In this document: piece after piece, positions 7,011-15,402 of the stretch
Layout of the letters: every line of letters starts with the position of its first letter
Numbering within the stretch: the stretch's first letter is position 1
Origin: Bacteroidia bacterium
GTDB taxonomy: Bacteria > Bacteroidota > Bacteroidia > Flavobacteriales > Flavobacteriaceae
Assembly (NCBI GenBank): GCA_030425285.1
Contig: JAUIAY010000016.1
Location: forward strand, 1 to 37,063
Length of the DNA stretch: 37,063 nt
Direction: 5' to 3'
Made by a program: the position numbers and the translations under genes
Notes under the pieces: generated by a model
Databases searched by the model: none
What the model saw: only the letters and a program-made list of their open reading frames with translations
Told to the model about the DNA's origin: nothing

Positions 7011-7748
7011 TCTTTTTTTCCAACGCTTTTTTCGATAGTATTTCTCTTGAAAGTCGTTTGTGTATTGCCACATTAAATCAAACACTTTCTCGTAAGGTTG
7101 ATTAATACACTTGGCATACTCATCGCTCATTACTTCCACCATTTCCTTGTGAGTGGTTAAGCGTGCAAAGTTTTTAATGCGCTCATTAAAATTTAGGTTC
7201 TTGAATTCCATTCTATTTAAATCAACCAAAAAGAAATCAAAACCACTCTCATTGACCTTAATCAATGTATTACCTGGTGAATGATCCAAAAATAAAATAC
7301 GATTTTCATGTAATGTAAAAGTGAAACGTGTAAAAGCTCGTAAGATAGCGTCATAATCAGGTATGCTGAAATTAAAAGTCAAATCTCTATACGTATACTC
7401 GCAATTCAATTGCTCGCTCATGTAATAGCTCTTTTTAAACAAAAAAGGTGTTTTCATTTCAAAATAAGCAATGGGCTGCGGTGTACCTATACCCAATTCC
7501 TGTAATATATTGGCATACTCAAAAGAGCGTTGGGCCTTACTTTTTCTAAAAAACCTATATACAATCTGATTAATAGCATTGGGAATCTTGAAGGATTTGA
7601 CATTTACTGTCATTCCCTCAAATTCAAATAGTTTCAAGGAATTCCGCTCTTGATTTCCAAAATTTTGACCTGAAACATCAAATTCATTGATGATTTTCAA
7701 GAGTGCCAACTCCTTGTCCTGAAACTGTTTGTTAATTTTCCAATTCAT
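6990..7748 (-). CDS. Lipopolysaccharide sugar kinase-like protein (InaA/KdkA family)
   Basis: A 252-residue small kinase-fold protein of the lipopolysaccharide kinase family (Kdo or heptose kinases WaaP/KdkA and InaA). A candidate ATP-binding lysine (K51) lies in the beta-strand TVNVKSFKI. The catalytic loop is H147 plus FLDHSPGNTL with D155 and N160. The DFG-equivalent metal ligand is D176 in VDLNRM. In this family it would phosphorylate a Kdo or heptose of the inner core. It starts eight bases after the stop of the GT gene at 7757 on the same strand, so the two are an operon. Its 3' end overlaps that of the plus-strand GT2 by 21 bp, a tail-to-tail overlap. Confidence 0.85.
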   Translation of the reverse strand: MNWKINKQFQDKELALLKIINEFDVSGQNFGNQERNSLKLFEFEGMTVNVKSFKIPNAINQIVYRFFRKSKAQRSFEYANILQELGIGTPQPIAYFEMKTPFLFKKSYYMSEQLNCEYTYRDLTFNFSIPDYDAILRAFTRFTFTLHENRILFLDHSPGNTLIKVNESGFDFFLVDLNRMEFKNLNFNERIKNFARLTTHKEMVEVMSDEYAKCINQPYEKVFDLMWQYTNDFQEKYYRKKRWKKRLLFWRS

Positions 7749-7756
7749 AGTAAAGA

Positions 7757-8632
7757 TTACTTTTTAAAAAAGTAATTGATATATTGACCTAAATTCTTCT
7801 TGAAGATGTAAAAACTCGACTTGTAAAGTTCTTCTTCCTTTTGCTCTTTAAAATTCTTAAAGAGTTCTTGAAAATCGTTTCCTTCAATATAATCTAAATG
7901 TTTCCACTTCATAGGTTCTATATAATAAAACCCTTCAAAGTCTTGATAATTATCTTTGTTAACACTATCCCATTTTTTTATAAAACCGTCAAAATCGACA
8001 TCAACATTATGACCCCAATTTTCAAGTTTTGTAACCAATTCATTGCGATCACGAGATAAGCATTCATGCAAAATCAAAGCATTGACGTAGTGAACACGAC
8101 CAGTCGTTTTTCGGCCATCTACATAGTCTGGAAAATTGGTTGCTACTACTGTCTTGGTTGTATTTGTAATATACAAATAGCCGCTGTCCAATTTTTTGTA
8201 AAGTGTTACATGAAATGGTTTAATTTGAATTTTATGCTTTTCAGGGTTATCCAGATAATGGTCTTTACTCTTTAAAAAACGAACAAATTTTTCAAAATTT
8301 ATAAAATATTCATCAGCATCCAATTGAATGATCCAATTACCTTCACCCATTTGCTCTGCAAGCATTTTACGTTCGCGAACCTCGCAAGCCATTGTCCTTA
8401 ATTCGGGCACATAGAAATCATCTTCGTAGATTTTAATCTTATGGTCAACATCGTAGGTCTTTATCCACTCAAAAAAAGAGTCGTCGATCGTAATATCGGC
8501 ACCGTTCCAAGTTTTTCTATTAATATCAATTGCCAAAAAAACCGTATCAGCTTCTGAATATATTAAGGGAATAGCATTTTTAAGTAGTTCATAGTCGTAG
8601 GAAACTAAAAAACCAACCTGTATTTTTTTCAA
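7757..8632 (-). CDS. Glycosyltransferase family 2-like protein
   Basis: A 291-residue predicted GT-A glycosyltransferase. The N-terminal strand reads IQVGFLVSYDYELLKNAIP. A Rossmann-like half is followed by NWIIQLDADEYFINFEKF, where LDADEY is the DxD metal-nucleotide site (near residue 105). The protein is more diverged than the two WaaE-like genes nearby. The start appears to be TTG at 8630-8632 (M-K-K-I-Q-V), with no usable ATG near it; a TAnnTTTG element lies upstream at 8666-8673. The sugar kinase gene follows after 8 bases. The donor and acceptor are unknown, and the context indicates surface glycan or core assembly. Confidence 0.8.
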   Translation of the reverse strand: MKKIQVGFLVSYDYELLKNAIPLIYSEADTVFLAIDINRKTWNGADITIDDSFFEWIKTYDVDHKIKIYEDDFYVPELRTMACEVRERKMLAEQMGEGNWIIQLDADEYFINFEKFVRFLKSKDHYLDNPEKHKIQIKPFHVTLYKKLDSGYLYITNTTKTVVATNFPDYVDGRKTTGRVHYVNALILHECLSRDRNELVTKLENWGHNVDVDFDGFIKKWDSVNKDNYQDFEGFYYIEPMKWKHLDYIEGNDFQELFKNFKEQKEEELYKSSFYIFKKNLGQYINYFFKK

Positions 8633-8665
8633 GGTAATTAGGATTTTGCGTTAAATAACCGGGTT

Positions 8666-8673
8666 CAAATATA
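8666..8673 (-). promoter_or_regulatory. Putative -7 element of the 7757-8632 gene
   Basis: Reads TATATTTG on the minus strand, an exact TAnnTTTG match, 33 bases before the TTG start at 8632. It lies in the 122-bp divergent region shared with the 8755 gene. Confidence 0.45.
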
Positions 8674-8711
8674 CGACATCTTTAATAAGAATGGTTTAGA
8701 TATAAAATTAC

Positions 8712-8719
8712 TACTTTTG
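8712..8719 (+). promoter_or_regulatory. Putative -7 element of the 8755 gene
   Basis: TACTTTTG, an exact TAnnTTTG match, 35 bases before the ATG at 8755. No TTG at normal -33 spacing. Confidence 0.45.
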
Positions 8720-8754
8720 ACACGCATTATTTATAATCTACTATCCACTTTTTT

Positions 8755-9708
8755 ATGAAAATTTGCTTAATAAGCTTTGATTATTGGGATTATGACAAGC
8801 ACATTGTTGAAGCATTAAAACGAAAAGGAATTGATGCCAATCATATTGATATCAGCAACTTCAGATATCAATACAAAGGTGTAATTGATAGAGTTTCAAA
8901 TTTTTTTAGAAAAACATTTACCAAATCAAATATCAAGCGTATTAAATCGCAGGAATATGTAATGGAGCATCTTAAAAAATTAGGTAAGCAAGATCATATA
9001 TTATGCATCAGACCAGATTCTTTAGATTTGAGTACCCACCAGTTTGTAAAGGAGCAAACTGACCATTATATTGCCTACATTTACGATAGCTGCAAACGGT
9101 TTCCCATTGACCATTTACTCAACGGTATTTTTGACGACATCTACTCTTTTGATTTAGATGATGTTAAACAATATGAATTTAAACATCTATCAAACTACAT
9201 TTATCAAGAAAAACAGGACTTAAAAAAATCTTTCAAACAAGATGTTTTTATTGTTATGACTGCTGATGACAGATCGCCTGTTTTAAGCGACATAGCTTCA
9301 AAGCTTGAAGCTTTGGGTATTTCCTTCACTTTTATAATAGTTGGTAAACATGAGCCAAAAAACCTACATCCAGGTATTACCTATCAAAGGGAAGAAATTA
9401 GGCCAGAAACTTTAAAAACTTATTTAGAAGAATCAGGTGTGTTTTTAGATTTAATAAGACCTGGTCACAATGGTTTGAGTTTTAGGATTTTTGAGTCATT
9501 GGCTTATCAAAGAAAGCTAATTACGACCAATAAAACAGTAGCGCAATATGACTTTTATGACCCAAATAATATTCTAATAATAGATGAAAATAATATAAAC
9601 TTGGATTCTGATTTCTTCAAGACACCCTATTCACCTTTACCTGAAAACATCTATTACAAATACACGATAGACAATTGGGTAAATATGGTTTTCAATTTAA
9701 AAAGCTAA
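8755..9708 (+). CDS. GT-B type glycosyltransferase-like protein (CgeB-like)
   Basis: A 317-residue soluble protein. The N-terminus MKICLISFDYWDYDKHIVEAL and an internal FIVMTADDRSPVL strand suggest two Rossmann-like halves, as in GT-B enzymes. The C-terminal part has FLDLIRPGHNGLSFRIFESLAYQRKLITTNKTV, quoted here in spirit only: an LDL..PGHNGLSFRIFESLA motif that resembles the C-terminal nucleotide-sugar site of CgeB/GT1-like proteins, where the Glu of the FES triad contacts the donor. The family call is tentative. It stands alone on the plus strand between divergent and convergent glycan genes, three bases from the 3' end of the GT4 gene. Confidence 0.65.
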   Translation: MKICLISFDYWDYDKHIVEALKRKGIDANHIDISNFRYQYKGVIDRVSNFFRKTFTKSNIKRIKSQEYVMEHLKKLGKQDHILCIRPDSLDLSTHQFVKEQTDHYIAYIYDSCKRFPIDHLLNGIFDDIYSFDLDDVKQYEFKHLSNYIYQEKQDLKKSFKQDVFIVMTADDRSPVLSDIASKLEALGISFTFIIVGKHEPKNLHPGITYQREEIRPETLKTYLEESGVFLDLIRPGHNGLSFRIFESLAYQRKLITTNKTVAQYDFYDPNNILIIDENNINLDSDFFKTPYSPLPENIYYKYTIDNWVNMVFNLKS

Positions 9709-9711
9709 TTC

Positions 9712-10929
9712 TTATTTCGTCAAGATTTTAAGTAAATTCTCTTCCGTTTTTTGTAAAGAAAAAGGTTCCAAAATAGTTTTGGAATGTTTACTTAAATCGT
9801 AAAACAACGTTTCATTGGATACAATTTGAAGAACATTATTAGCAAAATCTTCAGCGTTATCTGCAATCATAATGTTCTGAAAAGGTGAAAAATCAAAACC
9901 TTCTGCTCCAACATGTGTTGTAACAACAGGCAGACTATACTCTAAACTTTGACCAATCTTTCCTTTTATTCCAGCACCATAACGAAGTGGTGCCACAAAA
10001 ACCTTTGCCGACTTAAAAAATGGTGCAACATCATCAACAAAACCATGAATTTTAAATAATGGTGAATCTAGTTTTAAAACAGATTCCGTTGGATAACTAC
10101 CAATTATGTTTACCACCAAGCCTGGATGGACTTTCCAAATCTTGGGCATGATTTCCTGATGCAAAAATAAAACAGCATCCTCATTGGGTGTATGCTTAAA
10201 TCCACCAATAAATAAAAGTTCATGTCGTTCTTCAAAAGGCACTAAGTCATCTTGTTCTATATATTGGTGTACGTTGCTTAGAATTTCAGCTTTAGACAAA
10301 TCAACATCATATTGCTTTAAGGCTGTTTTATCTCCCGTTGAAATAAGTACTATTTTATCGGCTTTTTGGCAATTGTCCAACTCAATCTTTAAGTACTCTT
10401 TCGCAAGCTTTAAAGTTTCCTTTTTTGGTTCCAATTCATATTCCCGCTTTAAACGTAAATAATGGAAATCAACCATGTCAAATATTATCTTGGCATCTGG
10501 GAGAGCAGATTTTATATAGGGATAATAACCATTAAAAATATCTGGTCTGTGTAACCACACAAAATCTATCTTATTACCTAATCTTTTTATAAAACCAGCT
10601 TTTGAAACAAACGCCCCACTTTCATCAATATAAGGTTCATAGACAAAAACACCTTTTTCACGAAACTTATCGATATAGTCACTACGGTATTTGTATTCCT
10701 TTAAATCGGCCATCAATACCACTGAATAATTGTTTTTCAGCATCAACTGTATGAGTTTGAAAAGGCGTCTGGAACCAGAGTCCTTATCAAATTCGGGAAT
10801 TAAATTATCAACGATTAGAACAACTGGTTTTTGAGTGTCTATAGAATTTATATCCAAATATTTTTGTTGTTTTTTAAGCTTTTTAGCAAAAAAAATATTC
10901 TTGAATTGTATTTTTAAATTGGTTTTCAA
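9712..10929 (-). CDS. Glycosyltransferase family 4 / GT1-like
   Basis: A 405-residue GT-B glycosyltransferase. The N-terminal half opens with VVLIVDNLIPEFDKDSGSRR, the acceptor-side motif DSGSRR typical of O-antigen GTs. The C-terminal donor-binding half has ELLFIGGFKHTPNEDAVLFL, then HGFVDDVAPFFKSAKVFVAP and GAGIKGKIGQSLEYSLPVVT, the classic E-x7-E-like GT4 region. The start is TTG at 10927-10929 with a basic N-terminus (K-T-N-L-K-I-Q-F-K-N); the first Met lies about 60 residues inside the fold, so the TTG is preferred. It follows the pyruvyl transferase gene after 9 bases and forms an operon with it. Confidence 0.88.
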   Translation of the reverse strand: MKTNLKIQFKNIFFAKKLKKQQKYLDINSIDTQKPVVLIVDNLIPEFDKDSGSRRLFKLIQLMLKNNYSVVLMADLKEYKYRSDYIDKFREKGVFVYEPYIDESGAFVSKAGFIKRLGNKIDFVWLHRPDIFNGYYPYIKSALPDAKIIFDMVDFHYLRLKREYELEPKKETLKLAKEYLKIELDNCQKADKIVLISTGDKTALKQYDVDLSKAEILSNVHQYIEQDDLVPFEERHELLFIGGFKHTPNEDAVLFLHQEIMPKIWKVHPGLVVNIIGSYPTESVLKLDSPLFKIHGFVDDVAPFFKSAKVFVAPLRYGAGIKGKIGQSLEYSLPVVTTHVGAEGFDFSPFQNIMIADNAEDFANNVLQIVSNETLFYDLSKHSKTILEPFSLQKTEENLLKILTK

Positions 10930-10938
10930 TGGGAAAAA

Positions 10939-11820
10939 TTAAGAATTCAAATAGTTATCCAATTTAGATTTGGCTTTTTCCATTTCAGAAACCATTTTGG
11001 ACACTACAACATCTGATGAAAGACTAAATGCTACATTTTCATGGTCAGTAAATGCTTCCAAAATATATCTTTCATTTTTTAAACGACTTCGCTTCTTATA
11101 AAACTTATAAAGCCCTTTGTCTTTTTTTAACCTAGCTTCTATAAATTCATTTTTAAAAAGCTCTATGGAGAACAACCAATCATTCCATTTGAATTCGGAA
11201 ACTTGTTCACCTTCATAATGATGGGCATAAAAACGAAACCGTTTCCAGGGTACTCGCAATATATCAGCAAAAATAGCTCCGTGCATGGCTTCAGAAACCA
11301 CCTGCTCGCTAGCTGCTACTTCCTTGATAAACGTGTCAACATCAAGTGTTGGTAAAATTAAATGCCAACCCATTTTATCGCATATTTTTTTCCAGTCTAT
11401 TTTTCCTATGGATTGAAAATATGGCACAAAGCTAATAGGGTACTTTTTTGGCTCTTTCAAATAACCATGATACTCTGGCAACAACATCATAAAGTAAGCG
11501 CCATCTGAAATATAATGGGAAGGTTCGTTTGTTAGTTTTAATGAACCAAAGGGTCCTCGTAAAAAATAAAGCTCCCAAGATTCATCCAATTCGATATATT
11601 CATTGATAGACCTTAAACCCGTACCAAAAATAATTTTCTTGGGATATTGATTAGCTCTTTCGATAAAATGAGAGTCCTTGATTAAAATAGAACCTATTCC
11701 AAAAAAAGCTGTGTCCTGACGTGCCGTTAGAAACTTTTCTCCAAAAATTTTTGGCCAAAGCCAATCGTTTAAATCATCACCAACGTTACCGCTCTTTGAA
11801 ATGTAGGATATTAATTGCAT
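10939..11820 (-). CDS. Polysaccharide pyruvyl transferase family protein
   Basis: A 293-residue member of the polysaccharide pyruvyl transferase family (WcaK/ExoV/CsaB-like), which places pyruvate ketals on surface-polysaccharide sugars. Visible features are the N-terminal GNVGDDLNDWLWPKIFG, the glycine-rich FFGIGSILI strand, FGTGLRSINEYI, and QVVSEAMHGAIFADILRVPW, the family's conserved SxxxHG(A/x)I region near residue 175. Some members of the broader family are glycosyltransferase-like rather than true pyruvyl transferases, so the reaction is inferred. It lies upstream of the GT4 gene in a two-gene minus-strand operon. It is divergent from tsaC with 35 bp between starts. Confidence 0.85.
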   Translation of the reverse strand: MQLISYISKSGNVGDDLNDWLWPKIFGEKFLTARQDTAFFGIGSILIKDSHFIERANQYPKKIIFGTGLRSINEYIELDESWELYFLRGPFGSLKLTNEPSHYISDGAYFMMLLPEYHGYLKEPKKYPISFVPYFQSIGKIDWKKICDKMGWHLILPTLDVDTFIKEVAASEQVVSEAMHGAIFADILRVPWKRFRFYAHHYEGEQVSEFKWNDWLFSIELFKNEFIEARLKKDKGLYKFYKKRSRLKNERYILEAFTDHENVAFSLSSDVVVSKMVSEMEKAKSKLDNYLNS

Positions 11821-11855
11821 TTATAGTTATCTTGCGCCCAAATATATTAAATTAA

Positions 11856-12428
11856 GTGGACAGTACTATTAACCGGGAACTCATTAATACCTTAAATGTT
11901 TTAAACGCCAATGGCACCTTACTCTACCCTAGTGACACCATTTGGGGTATAGGTTGTGATGCCACAAATCCGGAAGCTGTCTCCAAAATTTATAAATTAA
12001 AACAACGTATTGAAAGTAAAGCGCTCATTTGCCTGGTGAATGGTTATAAGATGCTTGAGGATTATGTTGAAATAGTTCCACAAAAAGCCATAAAGATAAT
12101 TAGTGAAGCCACGAAACCGACAACCATTATCTATAACAATCCGCGTTTATTTGCAAAGAATTTATTGGCTGAAGATGGCTCTATTGCTATCAGAATGACA
12201 ACTTCAGGTTTTGCCCATGAATTGATAACCCAATTTAACAAACCTATAGTTTCAACCTCTGCCAACATCAGTGGTGAACCATCCCCAAAAAGCTTTAAAG
12301 AAATATCTGATGGAATTTTAAAAGGTGTTGACTATGTCGTAAATTTGCCAGATATAAAAACAGATACCAGACCTTCAACTATTATTAAACTGAATGAAGA
12401 TGGTACTGTTCAAATCATCAGAGAATAA
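11856..12428 (+). CDS. tsaC: L-threonylcarbamoyladenylate synthase (Sua5/YciO/YrdC family)
   Basis: A 190-residue YrdC-domain enzyme that makes threonylcarbamoyl-AMP from threonine, bicarbonate and ATP for the universal t6A37 modification of ANN-decoding tRNAs. Visible family features are LYPSDTIWGIGCDA, IYKLKQRIESKALICLV (the K-x-R plus S-K positions), TTIIYNN, IAIRMT and STSANISG (the S-x-N nucleotide site). It lacks the extra C-terminal Sua5 domain. The start is GTG at 11856; no ATG exists before the conserved core. A YciO-type paralogue of unproven activity is the alternative, but the K-x-R pattern favours a true TsaC. It heads a plus-strand run with cca, another tRNA-processing gene. Confidence 0.85.
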   Translation: MDSTINRELINTLNVLNANGTLLYPSDTIWGIGCDATNPEAVSKIYKLKQRIESKALICLVNGYKMLEDYVEIVPQKAIKIISEATKPTTIIYNNPRLFAKNLLAEDGSIAIRMTTSGFAHELITQFNKPIVSTSANISGEPSPKSFKEISDGILKGVDYVVNLPDIKTDTRPSTIIKLNEDGTVQIIRE

Positions 12429-12480
12429 TTTGAAATTCCAAGCCTGAAGTTACACATCAATTTCTTTGGGTTATTGATAA

Positions 12481-13899
12481 ATGAATTACATAAAGGCTTT
12501 ACAACATCCCATATTCAAAGTAATATCGCAATCAGCCGAAGAGCTTAAAATTGACAGTTATGTCATTGGCGGTTTTGTTCGTGATTTCCTTTTAGGAAAA
12601 GAAACTGTAAAAGATATTGATATAGTAGCAATTGGCAGTGGTATTGCATTGGCAAAACAAGTAGCAAAAAATCTGTCTACAAAACCTAAAGTACAGGTGT
12701 TTAAAACATACGGAACAGCCATGTTACGTTATGACGATATTGAGATTGAATTTGTTGGTGCTAGGAAAGAAAGCTATAATGAAAATAGTCGGAATCCAGT
12801 AGTTGAAAATGGCACATTACAAGATGACCAAAACAGACGTGATTTCACAATTAATGCCATGGCATTAAATCTATCAGAATCTAAATTTGGAGATTTGCTA
12901 GACCCTTTTAATGGCACAGATGATTTAGAAAACAAAATTATCCGAACGCCTTTAGATCCAGATATTACATATAGTGACGACCCACTTAGGATGATGCGTG
13001 CCATTCGATTTGCCACGCAATTAGGATTCACAATTGAAAAAGAGTCGCTTAATGCGATTACAAGAAACTGTGAGCGCATAAAAATCATTACCAATGAGCG
13101 CATTGTGGTTGAACTCAATAAAATCCTTGAAAGTGACAAGCCCTCTATTGGCTTTTTATTATTGGAAAAAACAGGATTATTAAAATACATTCTTCCAGAA
13201 TTAATTGCCTTAAAAGGAATTGATGAAATTGAAGGCCAACGTCACAAAGACAATTTCTACCACACTCTGGAAGTTGTAGATAATATTTGTGAACACACCG
13301 ATAATCTTTGGCTACGTTGGGCTGCACTATTGCATGATATTGGCAAAGCACCAACCAAGAGGTTTCATAAGAAAATTGGTTGGACATTCCATGCTCACGA
13401 GTTCGAAGGCTCTAAAATGGTCTATCGTTTGTTCAAGCGATTAAAAATGCCATTGAATGACAAAATGAAATTTGTGCAAAAAATGGTTTTTATGAGTTCG
13501 CGACCTATAGCTTTGGTCAATGAAGAAGTTACAGATTCGGCAGTACGTCGTTTGGTATTTGATGCTGGCGACTATGTAGAAGATTTAATGACCCTTTGCG
13601 AAGCCGATATCACCACAAAAAACCCTAAAAAGTTTAAAAAATACCATAACAATTTTAAAATAGTACGTCAAAAGATTGTTGAAGTAGAAGAACGGGACCA
13701 TGTTCGTAATTTCCAGCCGCCTATAACTGGTGAAGAAATTATGAAAACGTTCAACTTGAAACCTTCGCGTGAAATAGGCACCATTAAAGAAGCGATTAAA
13801 GAAGCTATTTTAGAAGGCGACATCCCTAATGAGTATGAGGCTGCCTATGAACTCATGTTGTCAGAAGGTAAAAAATTGGGATTAACAAAAGTTGGTTAG
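12481..13899 (+). CDS. cca: CCA tRNA nucleotidyltransferase with HD domain
   Basis: A 472-residue class II nucleotidyltransferase that adds or repairs the 3' CCA of tRNAs. The catalytic head has GGFVRDFLL (30-38) and DIDIVAIG with D45 and D47. Next come RRDFTINAMALN (119-130), the nucleotide-selection region, and DDPLRMMRAIRFATQLGF (166-183). An HD hydrolase domain follows with H285-D286 in ALLHDIGKAPTKRF and FHAHEFEGSKM, a common fusion in Bacteroidota. A poly(A) polymerase is the alternative, but this length and layout fit CCA-adding enzymes. It starts 52 bases after tsaC, and the acetyltransferase ATG directly follows its stop. Confidence 0.93.
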   Translation: MNYIKALQHPIFKVISQSAEELKIDSYVIGGFVRDFLLGKETVKDIDIVAIGSGIALAKQVAKNLSTKPKVQVFKTYGTAMLRYDDIEIEFVGARKESYNENSRNPVVENGTLQDDQNRRDFTINAMALNLSESKFGDLLDPFNGTDDLENKIIRTPLDPDITYSDDPLRMMRAIRFATQLGFTIEKESLNAITRNCERIKIITNERIVVELNKILESDKPSIGFLLLEKTGLLKYILPELIALKGIDEIEGQRHKDNFYHTLEVVDNICEHTDNLWLRWAALLHDIGKAPTKRFHKKIGWTFHAHEFEGSKMVYRLFKRLKMPLNDKMKFVQKMVFMSSRPIALVNEEVTDSAVRRLVFDAGDYVEDLMTLCEADITTKNPKKFKKYHNNFKIVRQKIVEVEERDHVRNFQPPITGEEIMKTFNLKPSREIGTIKEAIKEAILEGDIPNEYEAAYELMLSEGKKLGLTKVG

Positions 13900-14364
13900 A
13901 TGATAGATTTAGTTCGAACAAATTCTGACAACGAAGATTTCAAACAACTGGTTAGGGAATTGGATGCTTATTTAAAAGTAACGGATGGTGATGAACACGA
14001 TTTTTATAATCAGTTCAACAATATTGATGTATTGAAACATACTGTTGTTGCTTATAAAGATAATAAGCCTGTTGGTTGTGGTGCCTTCAAAAAATATGAT
14101 GACTCAACAGTCGAAATCAAACGCATGTATACCAATCCTGAATACAGGAATTTGGGAATAGCTGCTCAAATACTATCAGAATTGGAAAACTGGTCTAAAG
14201 AATTATACTTCAACTCTACAATTCTAGAAACTGGCAAACGTCAAACTGAAGCTGTTCAATTTTACAAAAAGAATAATTATCAAGTCATTCCAAATTTTGG
14301 TCAATATGCCAATATGGATAATAGCGTGTGTTTTAAAAAGATATTAAATAATGAAAAAAGATAA
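13900..14364 (+). CDS. GNAT family N-acetyltransferase
   Basis: A 154-residue acetyltransferase of the GNAT superfamily. The acetyl-CoA pyrophosphate-binding motif A is seen as IKRMYTNPEYRNLGIAAQIL (residues 83-102, with the R-x-x-G-I/A loop). A following helix and strand read LENWSKELYFNSTILETGK. The last strand region, AVQFYKKNNYQVIPNFGQY, is typical of small-molecule or amino-group GNATs. The substrate cannot be told. Its ATG starts at the base after the cca stop, and it ends 14 bases inside ctaA, so translation is probably coupled across the three genes. Confidence 0.88.
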   Translation: MIDLVRTNSDNEDFKQLVRELDAYLKVTDGDEHDFYNQFNNIDVLKHTVVAYKDNKPVGCGAFKKYDDSTVEIKRMYTNPEYRNLGIAAQILSELENWSKELYFNSTILETGKRQTEAVQFYKKNNYQVIPNFGQYANMDNSVCFKKILNNEKR

Positions 14365-15367
14365 TAAACGTGTTATTTATTGGTTACTCACTGGATGTAT
14401 ACTCATCTTTATTATGGTAGTGGTTGGCGGAATAACCAGATTAACACACTCTGGGTTATCTATTTCTAACTATAAACTTATTTCTGGAACCATTCCACCA
14501 ATGAACGAAGTAGAATGGCAAGAAGCATTTGACCTCTACAAACAATACCCAGAATATCAAAAACTTAACAATCATTTTGATTTAGAAGATTTTAAGGATA
14601 TCTATTTTTGGGAATGGTTGCACCGTGTCATTGGTAGATTTATCGGATTGGTATTTTTTATTCCTTTTATATATTTTCTGATTACTAAACAACTGACAAG
14701 ACCAACTATCAAAAAATCAATTGTTTTAATGATTCTCGGTAGTTTTCAGGGCTTTCTGGGTTGGTATATGGTAAAAAGTGGCTTGGTTGACAGACCCGAT
14801 GTAAGTCATTATAGGTTAGCAGCCCATTTAACAACTGCCTTTATAACCTTTGCTTATACATTTTGGGTGGCATTGGATCTCATGTTTCCAACTAAAAAAG
14901 AAGTCAATATCAAATTCCGAAATCTAATTCGAATTGGTATGGTTGTCTTGTTGATTCAAATTATATATGGTGCCTTTGTAGCTGGACTCGATGCTGGATT
15001 TATTCACAACTTTTGGCCGTTTATGAGTGAAGGTAAACTTATTCATGAAACGGTTTATATTGAACAATCACCCATAATCAAAAACTTTTTTGAAGGAAAA
15101 AGTGGTGTGCAATTTGTACATAGAACACTTGCTTATGTAGTCGTCACGTTTATCCTTATCATTTGGTTTAAGGCAAAAAAAATGCCTCTTACAAACTATC
15201 AACTAAAAGGCATTAATGCACTATTTATTTTAGTCGGATTACAATTTTTATTGGGTGTATTGACTTTAATTTATGTAGTACCTGTTTGGCTTGGAATCGC
15301 ACATCAGGTAGGTGCATTCTTCCTGTTGAGTGCTATGACATTTACCTTGCACCGCTTCAGTAAATAA
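14351..15367 (+). CDS. ctaA: Heme A synthase (COX15/CtaA)
   Basis: A 338-residue, eight-helix inner-membrane protein that oxidises the C8 methyl of heme O to the formyl of heme A for aa3-type cytochrome oxidase. Heme-ligand histidines are seen in the expected pairs: GGITRLTHSGLSISNYK and WEWLHRVIGRFIG in the first half, HYRLAAHLTTAFI between, and FVHRTLAYVVV with AHQVGAFFLLSA in the second half. The EWQEAFDLYKQYPEYQKLN segment is the conserved periplasmic loop of the COX15-type branch, without the loop Cys pair of the Bacillus branch. The start overlaps the acetyltransferase end by 14 bp. Its presence implies a heme A-dependent oxidase elsewhere in the genome. Confidence 0.95.
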   Translation: MKKDNKRVIYWLLTGCILIFIMVVVGGITRLTHSGLSISNYKLISGTIPPMNEVEWQEAFDLYKQYPEYQKLNNHFDLEDFKDIYFWEWLHRVIGRFIGLVFFIPFIYFLITKQLTRPTIKKSIVLMILGSFQGFLGWYMVKSGLVDRPDVSHYRLAAHLTTAFITFAYTFWVALDLMFPTKKEVNIKFRNLIRIGMVVLLIQIIYGAFVAGLDAGFIHNFWPFMSEGKLIHETVYIEQSPIIKNFFEGKSGVQFVHRTLAYVVVTFILIIWFKAKKMPLTNYQLKGINALFILVGLQFLLGVLTLIYVVPVWLGIAHQVGAFFLLSAMTFTLHRFSK

Positions 15368-15379
15368 CTTAAATTTAGT

Positions 15380-15387
15380 TACATTTG
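15380..15387 (+). promoter_or_regulatory. Putative -7 element of the pRiA4b ORF-3-like gene
   Basis: TACATTTG, an exact TAnnTTTG match, 15 bases before the ATG at 15403. The nearest TTG upstream is 30 bases away, too far for a standard -33. Confidence 0.45.
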
Positions 15388-15402
15388 CACATAATTTAGC
15401 TT

